From Phyllostachys edulis (Eukaryota; Streptophyta; Magnoliopsida; Poales; Poaceae), in the NCBI GenBank assembly GCA_036346405.1, contig CM070562.1, positions 107,212,999 to 107,276,998 of the forward strand: 64,000 nucleotides of DNA, read 5' to 3'. Positions 33,801 through 44,386 of the stretch are shown here, piece after piece; the stretch's first letter is position 1; each line of letters opens with the position of its first letter. The notes under the pieces are model-generated. The model was not told the DNA's origin and searched no databases. It saw nothing but the letters and a program-made list of their open reading frames with translations. Position numbers and translations under genes: made by a program.

Positions 33801-36800
33801 ACTCGATGTACTGAGCGGTCAGCTTGGTGCGTTCACAAGGTGCAAGAAGAACATAGTGCACACACCCAAAGAGGCGAAGACCAGGATAATTATGAGTCTT
33901 GCCACAGAGACACTCAATTGGGACCCCTCCTGAAGAGCAGAAGAAGGTTGAATACTGATCAGGAAAGTGGTAGTAGAAGCAGCCTCAGCCCAAAAGTATG
34001 GTGGAATAGCAGAAGCAAGCAGAAGAGCACGGGCTATCTCAAGAAGATGATGGTGCTTTCGTTCATCTACACTGTTCTGGGTATGAGCACGAGGGCAAGA
34101 AAACTGAGAGAGTGCTCTGCTCAGTAAGAAAGCTACGAAGAACTCCCGACAAGTATTCCCCAGCAGAATCAGCGCGAAAAACACGAATAGGAGAGTCAAA
34201 CTGTGTACGGATCATGGTGACAACATTCTTGTAGACATGCTTATCAAGTCGTCGCTTAGGCGTCGTCTAAGCGACGCCTAAGCAGTAAGGCGCCTCTGAC
34301 GGTCAAGGCGTCGCCCTCACCTTACCAGAGCCTGCCTCATCCTCTGCTTCTGCCGCCTCCTCACACGATCTGCTCTGCGCCGGCAGTGGGTCCTCCCCAA
34401 AACCAAACCCAAATCCTTTAGCCACCGCCTTGCCGCCTCCCCGCGGTTCCTCGTCATGTGGCTCCTCCGGCTCCCGTTCTTGTCCTGCTGACTCCTCGGT
34501 GCCTCCTCCCGAGGGAGAGCCGAGAGAGAAGGAGGGGGAGAGGGAGGAGCGAAGGGAAGGCCATGAGGGAGGAGGAGGGAGAGAAAGAGGGAGGGAGGCT
34601 GACGATCGAGGAGGAGGCCTGGGCCGAGGAGGACTGGAGAGAGAGGGGGAGGGGAGGCGGTGCGACAGAGGAGGCGACGCGGCGCTGAGGGGCGTGGAGG
34701 ACGCGGGAAGAAGAAGAAAGCGTTTAAGCGTTTGGGGAAAAAGGAGGCGGGCAAAGGGTGGCGGGATCTTCTGCGACAAGAGAATTAGAGCTTCTGCTGT
34801 TGCTGGGATCTTCTGCGGCCGCTCTGCACTGTCGCCTTAGGATGCGTAAGGCGTCACCTCTCCTCGCGCCTTATCGCTTAAAAGGTGTGAGGGGGGTGGG
34901 TCGCCTTGCCTTGCCTTACCGCCTTAATAATCATGCTTGTAGATGGATAGAACCTCACTACGAGATGACAAAGTATATCCATGTGTGTCGAGAAAAGTCA
35001 TCAATAAAAATTATATAATATCGATGACCTCCTTTCGAAACGAAAGGAGTCAGACCCGAGACATCAGGATGAACAAGATCAAAAGGACGTTGTGACACTA
35101 ACTCACTGGAAGGATAGATGAGTTGAAGCTGTTTACCAAGCTTACAACCTTGATAATTTAGAGAAGCATCATCAGACGCAGACCCTAAAAGACCACGACA
35201 AACTAAAGAAGATAGAAGCGACCTGCAAAGATGTCCCAAACGATGATGCCACTAAGTAAAAGATGTAGTGGAGGATGCAGCAGAAGCGGAGGCGGTGGTG
35301 GAGGCGACAAGACTGACAGGGGCAGCGGAAGGAAGATGAAGCCAGTCAAGCTCCCAGAGACGCCATGAGTCACGGCGGCGAGGGCCAGTACCAACCAGAG
35401 TCCCTATTCGTCCATCCTGAACAAAGCAAGAATCAGAATCGAGAATAACACGACAACCATGATCGGTAGATATGAGCTGTATGGTTAGTTTGGGAACATA
35501 AGAAACAACAGGAACATAAAAAGAGGAATTCGAAAGAGTGCCTCGTCCTGTAACAGAGAGAGAGGTACCATCTGCTGTCTAAACAGTGATAGGAGTAGCT
35601 AAAGGACCAATGAAAGTGAGACTGGTGGAATCAGATGTCATATGAAAGGACGCACCAGAGTCAAGAATCCAAGGTGATATACCTGAGGAAGAAGTAGAAG
35701 GTGGTCTCTTACTAGAAGACTATGCAGCAGAACCAGACGGTGCAAAAGCAGCCATGCGAAACAACAGTGTGAGAAGCTCCTGAGTATCAGAAGCACCAGA
35801 GCTCCTCTCAGAAGAGGAACCACCAGTGTCCTTTGGAGGATGGCCACCACGACGTAAATCCTTATTCTACCTGTAGCAGAACCGCCCCACATGTCCATCC
35901 TTGTGGCAATAGGTGCAGTGGAGTCCCCTACCAACAGCAGCTGTTACTAGTGAAGGCACCACTGGTGAAGGAGTAGCTGGAGACGTAGCTGGTGTAGAAG
36001 CTGAATGAGCTGCCAGAATCGAAGGAAACGACGATGACGGCAGCAGACCCGCAACGCAATACGAAGGCGAATCTCCTCAGCACGAACATATGCAAGGGCC
36101 TCCAACAGAGTCACACGAGGGTGGCGCGCCAGCAACTAAGCACGGGTCTGCTCATACTCAGCCCGGAGACGAGTCAAGAAGTCGTAGATGCGATGAAGCT
36201 CCAGGTGAGACTGCTGACGCTGACAGCACTGACTAGTGTGGCAAACATCCGGTCCCAAAGAGTCTATTTGATGCCATACCACGGATAACTGGGCATAGAA
36301 CTCGTCCACAGTGGCATCTCCCTGCTGCAACGACTGCTACTGACGCACAACAGCAAGATACAAGGAATCACCAGACGGCTTGTAACGGTTGTGCAGATGT
36401 GCCCACATCAATTGTGCTGAAGCCAAACGAACCACATCCCCAGTGAGATGAACTTCCATGCTAGCAACCAGAATAGCAGAGGCATGGACGTTCTCATCAA
36501 TCTATGTCTTGTAGGCAACATACTGAGTCTGAAAAGTCTCGATGGCATCCTCAGAAACATCAGATGCCTCTTTACGAGTGTCTTCAGAAGCATCCTTTGG
36601 GAGCACGAGCTCAACAGGTGGAACAGGTCGAGGCGGACAAGGCAGCTCCCTGGTGAGAAAATCCCAAAGATGATGACCACGTATGTGGAAGCGTATGTGC
36701 TGAAACCAGTCCCGATAATTGAGACCATTTAAGATCACCGGGCAACGAGGAATAAAAACAATGTCAGAAGAGTACGGCATTTCTTTTTCTTTTTCTTTCG

Positions 36801-39800
36801 AGCCGGACCGGCTCACACTAAACAAAAAACGGCCTGCGAAGAACTGAAGACACGCGTGGGGAGGAACTAGGGTCCCCCCTGGCAGCAGCGGCGGCAGCCC
36901 GAGCGACCTCTCAACCGGAGACAAAGGCGGCTCCTTTGGATCGGGAGGCGACCTTGAGCGAGTCTCGGTGCCTTGTGACCCCGGATCGGGAGGCAACAAC
37001 CGACGACGAGGTCACGGCGAAGAGAGGTGACCACTTGTAGACCGGCGGAAGACGAGGCGATGCCGGGCGAGGAAGACCGACGAAAGATGAGGCGACGCTG
37101 GGCGAGGAAGACCGGCTCGGATCGACTCTGAATCGGGGGCGACAAAGCTAGGCGGCACCGAAGACTCCGGATTGGGGGCGGAAGACGCCGGGAACAACTG
37201 AAGACGAGGCGGCTCTGGCGAAGAGAGACGGAAGCGACGGGTGGAGAGCGCCAAAGCCAGGTGGCGGCGGGAAGAAAACCAGCGGCGGCTTGACAAACCA
37301 TAGGTTCGCTCTGATATCATGTTATGAATAGCGCTGATATTCATCATGAGGCCAATAGGTCAATATATATACAAGTACATGTATGACATATATGCAGGTA
37401 ACCCCTTATATAACAGGGAAAATACACAAGTAATAATACACATCTAACAGCTGGATGTCACCGACGTCGTCAATAATGAGAATGCCTTGGTTCTGAAGTA
37501 CTATCTGTTTGTATTGGTGCCAACTAATCATGGAATATTGCTGAACGGCTGAACCCATTGGCGGTAATATGCTTGATAGTACACAAAATTTATGTGCACT
37601 GGCCTCGGCACTAACACTGCATTATAACCATGACCATGATATGTAACACTAGCTCAAATACAATCATACAGTAAATTTTTTTGCTACAATTTAAAATTCA
37701 ATTTTTAAATTTAAAACTTTTCGGGCCGGTATTTTTTTACCGGTCCGAACTGGTCCCCCCCCTCCCCATAGCTCCCAAGTTTCTGGTTTTCCATTGCAGC
37801 AGCATCAAATCTGCTCCAAAACAAGCTTCTCATATCAACTCACTGTTTGAGGCTTTGATCTCCTCTGCTCGAAAACAAGTATTAGATTATTTTCCTCTAT
37901 TTGTGTTTTTTCGATGCTGAAGGTGTACTTGTGTTTGTCTCACGGTGCTATCAGCTGTTATCTCTGTATATCGACCAATTTCATTCAATATTTATGGGTG
38001 CCTGATTTCGTGGACAAATTTTTCTATTGCATACCAATGCATCATCTTGAAACATAAAATCCATTTTCCCGATCAGTTAATATCTCATCTGATATAACAT
38101 GTTTCTGATGAAGATTGGGTGCCAAAGCGGTTGATGAAATCGTATGTTGATTTCTGCACAAAGTTATCAGAAGCACCAAACAAAAAGCTACTGAAAAAGT
38201 TATATAATCTTGAAGTAAGTTTAATAGATATGTTTCACTCATATTTGAATGATGATGTCACAAAGCAGGTCTAATTAACTTTGCAAAGCCAAATGTGTTC
38301 CTGTCTTATGTTTCTGACAGGTCTCCGAAGATGAAGTCATTGTGTCTGATTGTGGACTGCATGACCTGTCAATTACACCTTTTCTTGATGCCCTAAGATC
38401 AGATAAAACAATAGCTGTGTTGGATCTTTCTCATAATATGCTAGGTATCCTTTTTCCGCTATCTCCGATTATTTCTAGTGTATCTTTGATTTTATGCATC
38501 AAGACTTTGGCAGCATTGTAGGAAGCCAGTTGCAGCTAAATGGTGACACCTAAAGAGCTTGTTGTATCAATTCCCTTATACTCTTATAGACTTATTAAAC
38601 ATTTATGTTTACAAATTGCAGGAAACCAAACAATTGAGATGCTTCAACAGATATTTGCTTCGTCAAGCCAAACATACGGCGGCTTGACACTGGATTTACA
38701 TTGTAATCGATTTGGGCCAACTGCTTTATTTCAGGTTTTTTTTACTAATCCAGAAACATGTTTATCAAAGTATCTTTTTTTTAACAATAGATGAGGAAAA
38801 AGCATGTATATATACACTATCCATTGGAATTATGCGACGAGATATTCACTGGGATGGTTTACATATTAATGTTATGGAGCAAGACGCGAGGCGCTGTAGC
38901 AGGCGTGTGAACAACACCGTGGGTACTGTAGAATGTTGTGGTAACTGTTAGGGTATGGTCTAAGGACCGAGGGTAGGGCACTCGTCCTTGAACGATTGAT
39001 CATGCCACCGCCAATGCTTTAAGGCTTAGTTGAAGGGGAGAGACTAAGAACTTTGTTTATCCATTGCTTCTTTGATAATGGATACATATAATCCCCTTTA
39101 TGGGGGCAACCCGACTTGACACCTGAGCATGGTTGTCACGGCGTCGCCTAGGCGTCTTGGCGGTGAGGAGGGGACGCCGCGGAGGCTCACCTCGCCTTGG
39201 TCTCGCCTTGAGTTCTTCCGAAGTCCTGAACTCCCGATTTGTCCTCTCCTTGTTTTTCTTAAGTTTTTCTTCCTCTTACTTCCGATTTGTCTTCGTCTTC
39301 CTTCTACATCTTTTTCTTTGTTTCTCTCCCCATTTGCTCCTGCCTACTGCTCATCCTTCTCTCTTCTTTGCTAGCCGTATCCCGCCTTGAGGCGCCGCAT
39401 GGTGTCATGGCGTCTCTTAGGCGCCGTGGTCGCCAAGTACGCCATGACAACCATGCGCCTGAGAAATAATCTATAAGTAAACTTATCAATCCAATATAAT
39501 CTTTTCAACTATTAAAAATAACCTTCCTAATAGATAAGATCCTATCCCTAATAATAACTTGATAGATAAAGAATCCTAAAATAACCTATCTAACTAATTA
39601 TTCTTTATTCTAGGAAACCAATCAACATGCATGGAAAATAACGGTGCTACAATACCGCTGGGTACTGCGCATGCGGTGCTACAGCAGGGGTACTGTTCAC
39701 AAGTCGCTACAGTACATGCGTCGCTGTTCATGCGCCTGCTACAACGCTTCACACCTTGCTCCATAACATTAATGCTGCTATGTCAATATTTTCGTCGAAT

Positions 39801-42305
39801 ACACAACTATATTAATATGTATAACATACTTTTAAGATCTAACTCTATTATGTTTATCAAATGAGGAACTAACTCTTGCAAAATGGCTCTGGAACAGAGT
39901 GCAAAAAACATTTGAACAGTTAACTACAGGCAGCCAACTGTAGTTTCTAGCAGAAAACAATCCAGAATTAGTTAGTTTTTAGTATCTTTTTTGTGCTATC
40001 ATTATTATTGTTTAAGATAACTTGAAGGCCAAACTCCATACTCTTCTTAAACTCAACTGGTTATGGCCTTTTAGCAGGCAGCTGGTTGTTTTAGTTTTAG
40101 TTTTGTTTGGAACATTTACGTAAGCTGTGCATTGAAATTGGATATTTCTCTTATGCTCAAAGAAAGAAATGTGACATCACTAGGTCACTGGCACTTGCCC
40201 AATGTCCAAACTCACTAATTCAGAAATTTGGATGATTCCATACTCTGGTGAAACTGGCGAGTTTACCCCTTAGCCATAGCAAACTATTTTATTGGTTACA
40301 ACATATATTGGTAACTTTGCTTTGGACCCTGCATATCTGACTCATTTTCTATCACTGCTAACACAAATGAAGAAATACCAAAATAAATTATCTTGTCTTC
40401 AAGCATATACTGCTTTCAGAGACAAAATTGTAAGTCATTTTTTGCTTCCTTATTTACTAATGAACAGATATGCGAGTGTGCTGTTATGACTGATCGATTG
40501 GAAGTACTTAATCTATCTGGGAATCGCCTCACAGATGCATGCAGTTCTTACCTTTTCACAATCCTGCAAAAGTGCAAAGGTAGGTATTATGTAACTCTCA
40601 ATACCTCAGTAAGAAGTGCATATACTTTTTTTGAGACCGTAGGAACTCTAGGCTTCTGGCATTAGTCTGCAACAGCTGATACTTTTACACTTTCTGAGTT
40701 TTTGCCAGTCTTCTTTTCCTTTGGCGGTGTCAGCCTTTACTTGCCTATTATAAAATGTGTATTCTGTTTTCATTTTGTGACAGCACTATATACCTTGAGT
40801 GTTGAGCAGTGTTCTATCACATCCAGAACAGTTCAGAAGATGGCAGATGCACTAAATGAAGGGTCGGTCCTTTCACATCTCTCCTTAGGTACTTTTGTTG
40901 CATCTGCCTTGTACTAACTGAAACTATTAGCCATGTTCATGTAGAAACATTCTTAAAATCTTAAGTTACAAAATTCCATACTTTTGACAGGAAAGAACAA
41001 TCCAATTTCTGGCAACACAATGCTTAACCTTCTCTCCAAACTTGCCTCTCTGAAAAGGTCAGCAGACATATTGTTCCATTACTGTTGATTGCTATGAGTT
41101 GTTGTGAAATAATAGACCAGTCAGACATTTCATCACTGCAGGTTTTCAGAGCTAAGCCTGACTGATATAAAACTGAATAAGTTAATGGTTGATAAGCTGT
41201 GTCTACTTGCACAATCCTCGTGCTTATCAGGATTTCTGCTAGGTGGAACTTCCATTGGACTGGTGAGTTTGCTTTCCACGTATGGTTAGTATTTGCAGCT
41301 TGTACAGTGTACACAAGCAACATGTCTTATCTGTGCTGCTCTTTCTGCAGGGGGGAACGATTAGGCTTATTGAGGCATTATCTTGTGCATCTCAAGAATT
41401 GCTGAGGTTGGATTTGTCTAATTGTGGGCTTACAACTCCTGATTTCTCACAAATATGTACAAATCTTTCTCGAATTAATATTCTTGACTTGAACCTGGGT
41501 GGAAATTCCATTAACCTGGAGGTTTGCTTCCTATTCTCTGCTGCTTTGGTATGCGCAATTTGGTAGTCATGATCAGTTGAGTTACATTTGTACGATGCAG
41601 GGATGTTATGCTATTGGGGCAATACTTGCAAATCCACAATGCAGTCTCAGATCTCTCACGCTTGACAGATGCAATCTTGGGCTTGCTGGCATTGTTCGTA
41701 TTATTCAGGCTCTAGCAGGTGAGGAACAATTATATCGAAAGCAGCTTCTGCATCAAACTCATAATCTTCTGCTACTTTCAGGAAATGACCAATTGGAGCA
41801 GCTGCGCATGGCTGAGAATACAAACTTGGCACTAGAGAGAGCACTGCAGTACGACGAAGACATGCAGGATGTATCGGCAAGTACTGAGCATAAACAATGT
41901 AACAATGCCGAAGCAAATAACGACATAGCCCCGGGAGATGTAGATCTTGAGAAGATGCAGGTGGCGGATAGCGAAGATGAAGCAGTCGATGACGACCACC
42001 GTGCAGTATCCAGTCCCGATAGGAGTTGTGCAAGCTCATGCCAAAGGAACTCTTATTCTGGCTGTCAGGTCATCCAAGAACTTGCAGAGGCCCTCATTTC
42101 AGCAAAGCAACTGAAGGTGCTCGATCTTAGTCGGAATGGGTTGTCGGAAGAGGCTATACAGTCTCTGTATTCTGCTTGGTCATCTGGTCTGAGAGGTGAC
42201 AGAATGGCTCGAAGACATGTAAGCAAGGGGGTGGTGCATTTTTCTGTGGACGGGATGAGGTGCTGCGGCTTGAAACCCTGCTGCAGAAGAGACTTACAAA
42301 TGTAA
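18536..42305 (+). CDS. TSK: TONSOKU (TSK/BRU1/MGO3), complete 20-exon gene, 1334 aa
   Basis: Exons: 18536-18829, 25018-25815, 26953-27129, 27272-27363, 28190-28288, 28368-28813, 29033-29055, 29124-29381, 30232-30379, 31070-31183, 38114-38214, 38321-38444, 38622-38734, 40468-40579, 40784-40888, 40991-41057, 41142-41262, 41351-41521, 41601-41718 and 41782-42305. Phases join without a stop over 4005 nt; the length is close to the roughly 1,300 residues of Arabidopsis TONSOKU. All introns are GT-AG except intron 4 (GC-AG). Family knowledge: TSK is a nuclear TPR/LRR protein, counterpart of animal TONSL, that recognises newly deposited histone H3.1 through its TPRs and protects stalled or broken replication forks; mutants have fasciated, disorganised meristems. 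Start choice: the in-frame upstream ATG at 18377 adds 53 non-conserved residues, whereas ATG 18536 follows GCGACGGCG and begins MGRGGG. Introns 1 and 10 are inflated by retrotransposons, yet the frame is intact, so the gene is probably active. Confidence 0.93.
19779..19908 (-). repeat. 3' LTR of copia A, with adjacent polypurine tract
   Basis: 130 bp with TG...CA ends. The inner neighbour at 19909-19920 reads CCCCCTCAAACT, that is AGTTTGAGGGGG on the element strand, the polypurine tract priming plus-strand DNA. Confidence 0.9.
20221..23990 (-). pseudogene. gag-pol remnant of copia A, heavily frameshifted
   Basis: Reading leftward on the minus strand the order is: gag (UBN2-type, 23990-23375), a zinc-knuckle/protease zone with WILDS but no intact DSGAS (about 23100), gag-pre-integrase (22894-22523), integrase core pieces (22389-21884), the post-integrase linker (21835-21480, with CTATACCC-type YTRRPQIED peptide), RT pieces (21437-20800) including LYVDDMIITGDD, and RNase H debris to 20221. 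The motifs sit in different frames with stops between, so no polyprotein can be produced. The interior is also unusually rich in CG-containing strings compared with copia D. Confidence 0.85.
24821..24832 (-). promoter_or_regulatory. Primer-binding site of copia A (initiator tRNA-Met)
   Basis: On the element strand this reads TGGTATCAGAGC, the standard copia site complementary to the 3' end of plant initiator tRNA-Met. It abuts the 5' LTR directly. Confidence 0.9.
24833..24962 (-). repeat. 5' LTR of copia A
   Basis: 130 bp, matching 19779-19908 at 129 of 130 positions by eye. It is followed by the target duplication GTTTC. Confidence 0.9.
25018..31183 (+). CDS. TSK: TSK exons 2-10: TPR array, acidic/basic linker, UBL-position segment
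   Basis: Exon 2 (residues 99-364) and exons 3-5 (365-486) carry further TPRs, for example LGRTYHEV, LIDAYNNMGMLELELDNFEE, LHHNLGNVYTELRNWNRAKG, FINLGELHSRVQKYEDAKLC, LLSIGESYQKLRNFNKARKW and KVNIGNVLDSCGDWAGALQS. Exon 6 (487-635) is an acidic then basic linker with a possible nuclear signal (ARKRVRVV) followed by acidic SDDEAEE. Exon 7 is a 23-nt micro-exon that keeps the frame between exons 6 and 8. Exons 9-10 (about 730-816) contain FRIGEDLVYLDANAC and SIESLKVEVACVYYLQIPDE, the segment at the ubiquitin-like position of the family. Exon 4 ends AG with the donor gcaata, so intron 4 is GC-AG; only this junction restores EEGYRIAVEG. Confidence 0.9.
27832..28005. repeat. 58-bp minisatellite, three copies, in TSK intron 4
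   Basis: ACTGACTACAACTATGAACC, ACTGACTGCAACTATGAGCC and ACTGACTACAGCTACGAACT start three units at 27841, 27899 and 27957 (period 58). Each continues with GTTATAAATTAATAAAA. It lies in the intron that has the GC donor. Confidence 0.88.
31484..33440 (+). pseudogene. CCHC-knuckle/DUF4283-like retroelement fragment in TSK intron 10
   Basis: The block opens GGGGCGGAGCCAGGAATTGG, a frequent grass repeat end. Its plus strand encodes a zinc knuckle CFNCFASDHVVAVC (C-x2-C-x4-H-x4-C) and a second one (CFRCKDIGHTSVHY) in which the last Cys is replaced by Tyr. Further on, in shifted frames, AYFLVHPYFLENYLVVFDNH and RILLGGPIKTDRFLLLLRQW resemble the DUF4283-type module of grass retroelement ORF1/gag proteins. 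Stops and frameshifts make it dead. It runs opposite to copia B and abuts it near 33440. Confidence 0.6.
33450..36780 (-). pseudogene. gag and integrase remnant of copia B
   Basis: The start is near 36780 (MPYSSDIVFIPRCPVILNGL, then NYRDWFQHIRFHIRGHHLWD), which is the gag N-terminus. An early stop follows VAYKT, at about 36502. Further along come gag pieces to about 36000, the protease motif WILDSGASFHMT at about 35650-35690 with its catalytic Asp intact, gag-pre-integrase at about 35250-35100, and integrase pieces (ERKHHHLLEIARALL, PPYFWAEAASTTTFL, then CERTKLTAQYIECVFLGYSH) down to 33720. A proline/serine linker ends near 33450. There are several stops and shifts. RT is absent. Confidence 0.8.
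34236..34935. mobile_element. 700-bp hAT-like MITE inside copia B
   Basis: An exact 8-bp duplication CTTGTAGA flanks it (34228-34235 and 34936-34943). The ends are imperfect inverted repeats: CATGCTTATCAAGTCG and the complement CATGATTATTAAGGCG. Comparison with copia C (62630-62650) shows the uninterrupted integrase text on both sides. The interior is GC-rich with gene-like frames on both strands but no transposase. The termini resemble the element at 39128-39455. Confidence 0.8.
37308..37449 (-). repeat. 5' LTR and primer-binding site of copia B
   Basis: The LTR at 37320-37449 (130 bp) starts TGTTATGAATAGCGCTGATA and ends ACATCTAACA. The PBS at 37308-37319 reads TGATATCAGAGC on the element strand, one base off the usual initiator-Met site. 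Confidence 0.85.
38114..42305 (+). CDS. TSK: TSK exons 11-20: leucine-rich-repeat C-terminus
   Basis: Exon 11 resumes after the 6.9-kb intron 10 with WVPKRLMKSYVDFCTKLSEA, joining in frame to CIDVVIN. Residues about 855-1300 form LRRs of the ribonuclease-inhibitor type, roughly one per exon: VIVSDCGLHDLSITPFLDAL, IAVLDLSHNMLG, LEVLNLSGNRLTDACSSYLF, LYTLSVEQCSITSRTVQKMA, LLRLDLSNCGLTTPDFSQIC, LRSLTLDRCNLGLAGIVRII and LKVLDLSRNGLSEEAIQSLY. An acidic insertion (VADSEDEAVDDDHRAVSSPD) sits between the last two. The stop TAA is at 42303-42305. In animal TONSL the matching LRRs help hold DNA and histones; the same role here is inferred. Confidence 0.92.
38735..40467. repeat. TSK intron 13 with old LTR-like repeat debris
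   Basis: Around 38870-39127 and 39464-39860 the intron contains non-coding text with words such as GGTGCTACAGCAGGGGTACT and GATAATGGATACATATAATC, suggesting a decayed LTR. The CATGG-ended MITE at 39128-39455 is inserted within it. I could not pair ends or a target duplication, so the class is not stated. Confidence 0.4.
39128..39455. mobile_element. 328-bp hAT-like MITE in TSK intron 13
   Basis: The ends are CATGGTTGTCACGGCGT and, inverted, CATGGTTGTCATGGCGT (16 of 17 match). The flanks CACCTGAG (39120-39127) and CGCCTGAG (39456-39463) form an 8-bp duplication with one difference. Internal words CGCCTAGGCG and GGCGCC recur, as in the related element at 34236. No transposase is present. Confidence 0.82.
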
Positions 42306-43050
42306 ACATGGATGACCTTCCAATGTCAGATTAGAATTGCACTTTTAAAATATTATTACTAACACTAAATTAACTAGGACCTGTCAGTGTAACTCCGCTA
42401 TTCTGTCCAAATAGAGTGTCGACAGGAAATTTATACTTCACCAGCAGTGTAACTATGCCGAGTTGCGAGAGTGTAGATAAAACTAATATAGTGAAGTACA
42501 TGCTTGTTATTACTTTATTATTATTTACTTATGCTTATAATCACACATGTAAGTACGTAATTGTGAAGACTATGCGGTAGTCCTGATCTAGTTGAACAAT
42601 TGACATTGTTATCGAGGAGTTTAGGCAGTAAACTTCAAGTTTTGCAAATTGTCGGTTTGCTATCAGTGTGTAGGCGGTCTGACCGACTAAGGTTGGACGG
42701 TCTAATTGACTATGAGCGGTGGCGGTGCCACTTTTTGAGGAATGAACACCAAATATTTGTGTGTTTGGGGGATGTGTTTGCACCAAATGTTATTGAAAAT
42801 GGAGACTAGACGCGAAACTAAATATAGTTTAATCGAAAAGTTCATAGATGAGTATTTTTTGGAATTGGGAAGTAGTATGATCGGCCGTTGGTTGGTGGTC
42901 AGATCGGTGGTGGTCTAACTGGCCCTCTATTACGGAGTCTTGGTCGGTGGTCAAGGTGGTCGAGACTAGTCATGGTGGCGATCGGCCGGCCAAAGCGGCC
43001 GCAACCGGCTATAGTGGTTCGAGCATAGCTGAGGCGGTCGAGATCGGCTA
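42306..43050. other. TSK 3' region and intergenic DNA
   Basis: AT-rich 3' untranslated sequence follows the TSK stop. From about 42650, repeat-like text with GGTCTGACCGACTAAGG and GGTCGAGA words begins. No gene is recognised. Confidence 0.45.
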
Positions 43051-44386
43051 TAGAGTGAAACGAGGCGAGCTCGGCTCGGCTTATTCGGCTCGTTCAAAGT
43101 AGGTTATTTCGGCTCGCTCTCGTCTCGTTTGGAAAAGCGAGCTCAAAGCCGGCTCGGCTCGAAAAAAAGCTCGAGCCAGCTCGAAAAGCTCGTTCAAGCC
43201 AGTGACCCCCAAGTCCAAAAACAGAGGCAGAATGTGATTATGTGAACCATTCATCCTAAATTTATAATCCAATCATCATAAACAATAAAACAAAGCCAGA
43301 AACATAACAGTCCATAATCCATACAAGCATTCACCATAGATTCATTCATTCATAATCCATTCAATTGAAAGACTGCCAGAAACATAACAGTCCATAATCC
43401 ACACAAGCATTTACCATAGATTCATAATCCATTCAATTGAAAGACTAACACTTAATATTTAACAGTCCGTAACTCCATATATATAACAGCCCATAACTCC
43501 ATTGTCCATATAACATAACAGTCCATCCATTGAACCATCATCCATATAATAGTCCATGGATCTATGCTAAGTAGTAAGCACTAAGCACTTAATGTACAAG
43601 AGTTCAACATAACAGTCTAAAGTCTAAACTCCAAAATAAAAGGTCCTCTTGGCCCGATGTCATAGCGTATTGGTGTCATCTTGTCATCCAAAGCATCCAA
43701 TGATCCTACAAAAACAAAGTCAACATTGGTTCATTGTCAGTTGCCTAAAGTGAGCTTAACACCGACAAAGAATCCATTTAAGTGGCCAAGTTTGGTTGTT
43801 CATTAACATGCTATTGTCATCAATTCTTCATGTCAAGTTCCTCGCCACTTGTTTCCTCTACTAGCAATAATACTCATTTGGTTTACGAAGAAGCCTTGAA
43901 TATACACTCATCGCACCAATTAAACCGAATCGTATGAGTATGACATGACGAAGTAGGTGGAGCTGGGGGGAGGCGACAGGTGGAGATGGGGAGGCGGAGG
44001 GAGGCGGCGGGTGGAGGAGGTGGAGGCAGCCGGTGGACTCCTGAAGCATGTTCGGCTAGTGGTGCTGTGGATAAGGTAAGGGAAGAGATTGGGAGTGGAG
44101 GAGGGATGGAAGAAGAAATGAAATGGGGAAGAACTAACAGAGGGAGGCAACAAAATGGAATGGGGAAGAATTAGAAGTCAAGGACTCGGGAGAAATAACA
44201 GAGGGAGGCAACGAGCCAAATGAGCCAAGCGAGCCGCTCGCGAGCGGCTCGAGCTTGGCTTGAAAAAATCGCGAGCCAGAAGCAAGGCTTGGCTTGGCTT
44301 GAACAATTGCGAGCCCGAGCCGAGTCGAGCCGAGCTTGATTCGAGTCGAGCTGGCTCGCGAGCCTCGAGCTATTTTTCCAGCCCTA
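43051..44386. mobile_element. Non-autonomous hAT-like element with GAGCCGAGC subterminal repeats
   Basis: The termini are TAGAGTGAAACGAGG on the left and the complement of TAGGGCTGGAAAAATAGC on the right. The flanks ATCGGCTA (43043-43050) and ACCGGCTA (44387-44394) form an 8-bp duplication with one mismatch. Both subterminal zones (43060-43200 and 44205-44380) are packed with GAGCTCGGCTCG / CGAGCCGAGC words in both orientations. The interior is ordinary, with direct repeats of CATAACAGTCCATAATCC near 43305-43400, and encodes no transposase. Confidence 0.78.

Larger units (their letters stand above)
33445..37449 (-). mobile_element. Ty1-copia element B, truncated after integrase, in TSK intron 10
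   Basis: Only the 5' LTR (37320-37449) is present. Leftward follow PBS, gag, protease, gag-pre-integrase and integrase, and then similarity stops near 33450 after a VEDSSKAS peptide, with no RT, RNase H, polypurine tract or 3' LTR. The LTR begins TGTTATGAATAGCGCT like copia A and the proteins are the same family, but diverged. A hAT-like MITE is inserted in the integrase region (34236-34935). The element is antisense to TSK, as copia A is. Confidence 0.82.

Noticed and set aside
38941..39769. Solo LTR (TGTTAGGG ... CATAACA) around the MITE in TSK intron 13
   Set aside because: Ends look LTR-like but the flanking five bases (GTAAC and TTAAT) do not match, so borders are not supported.
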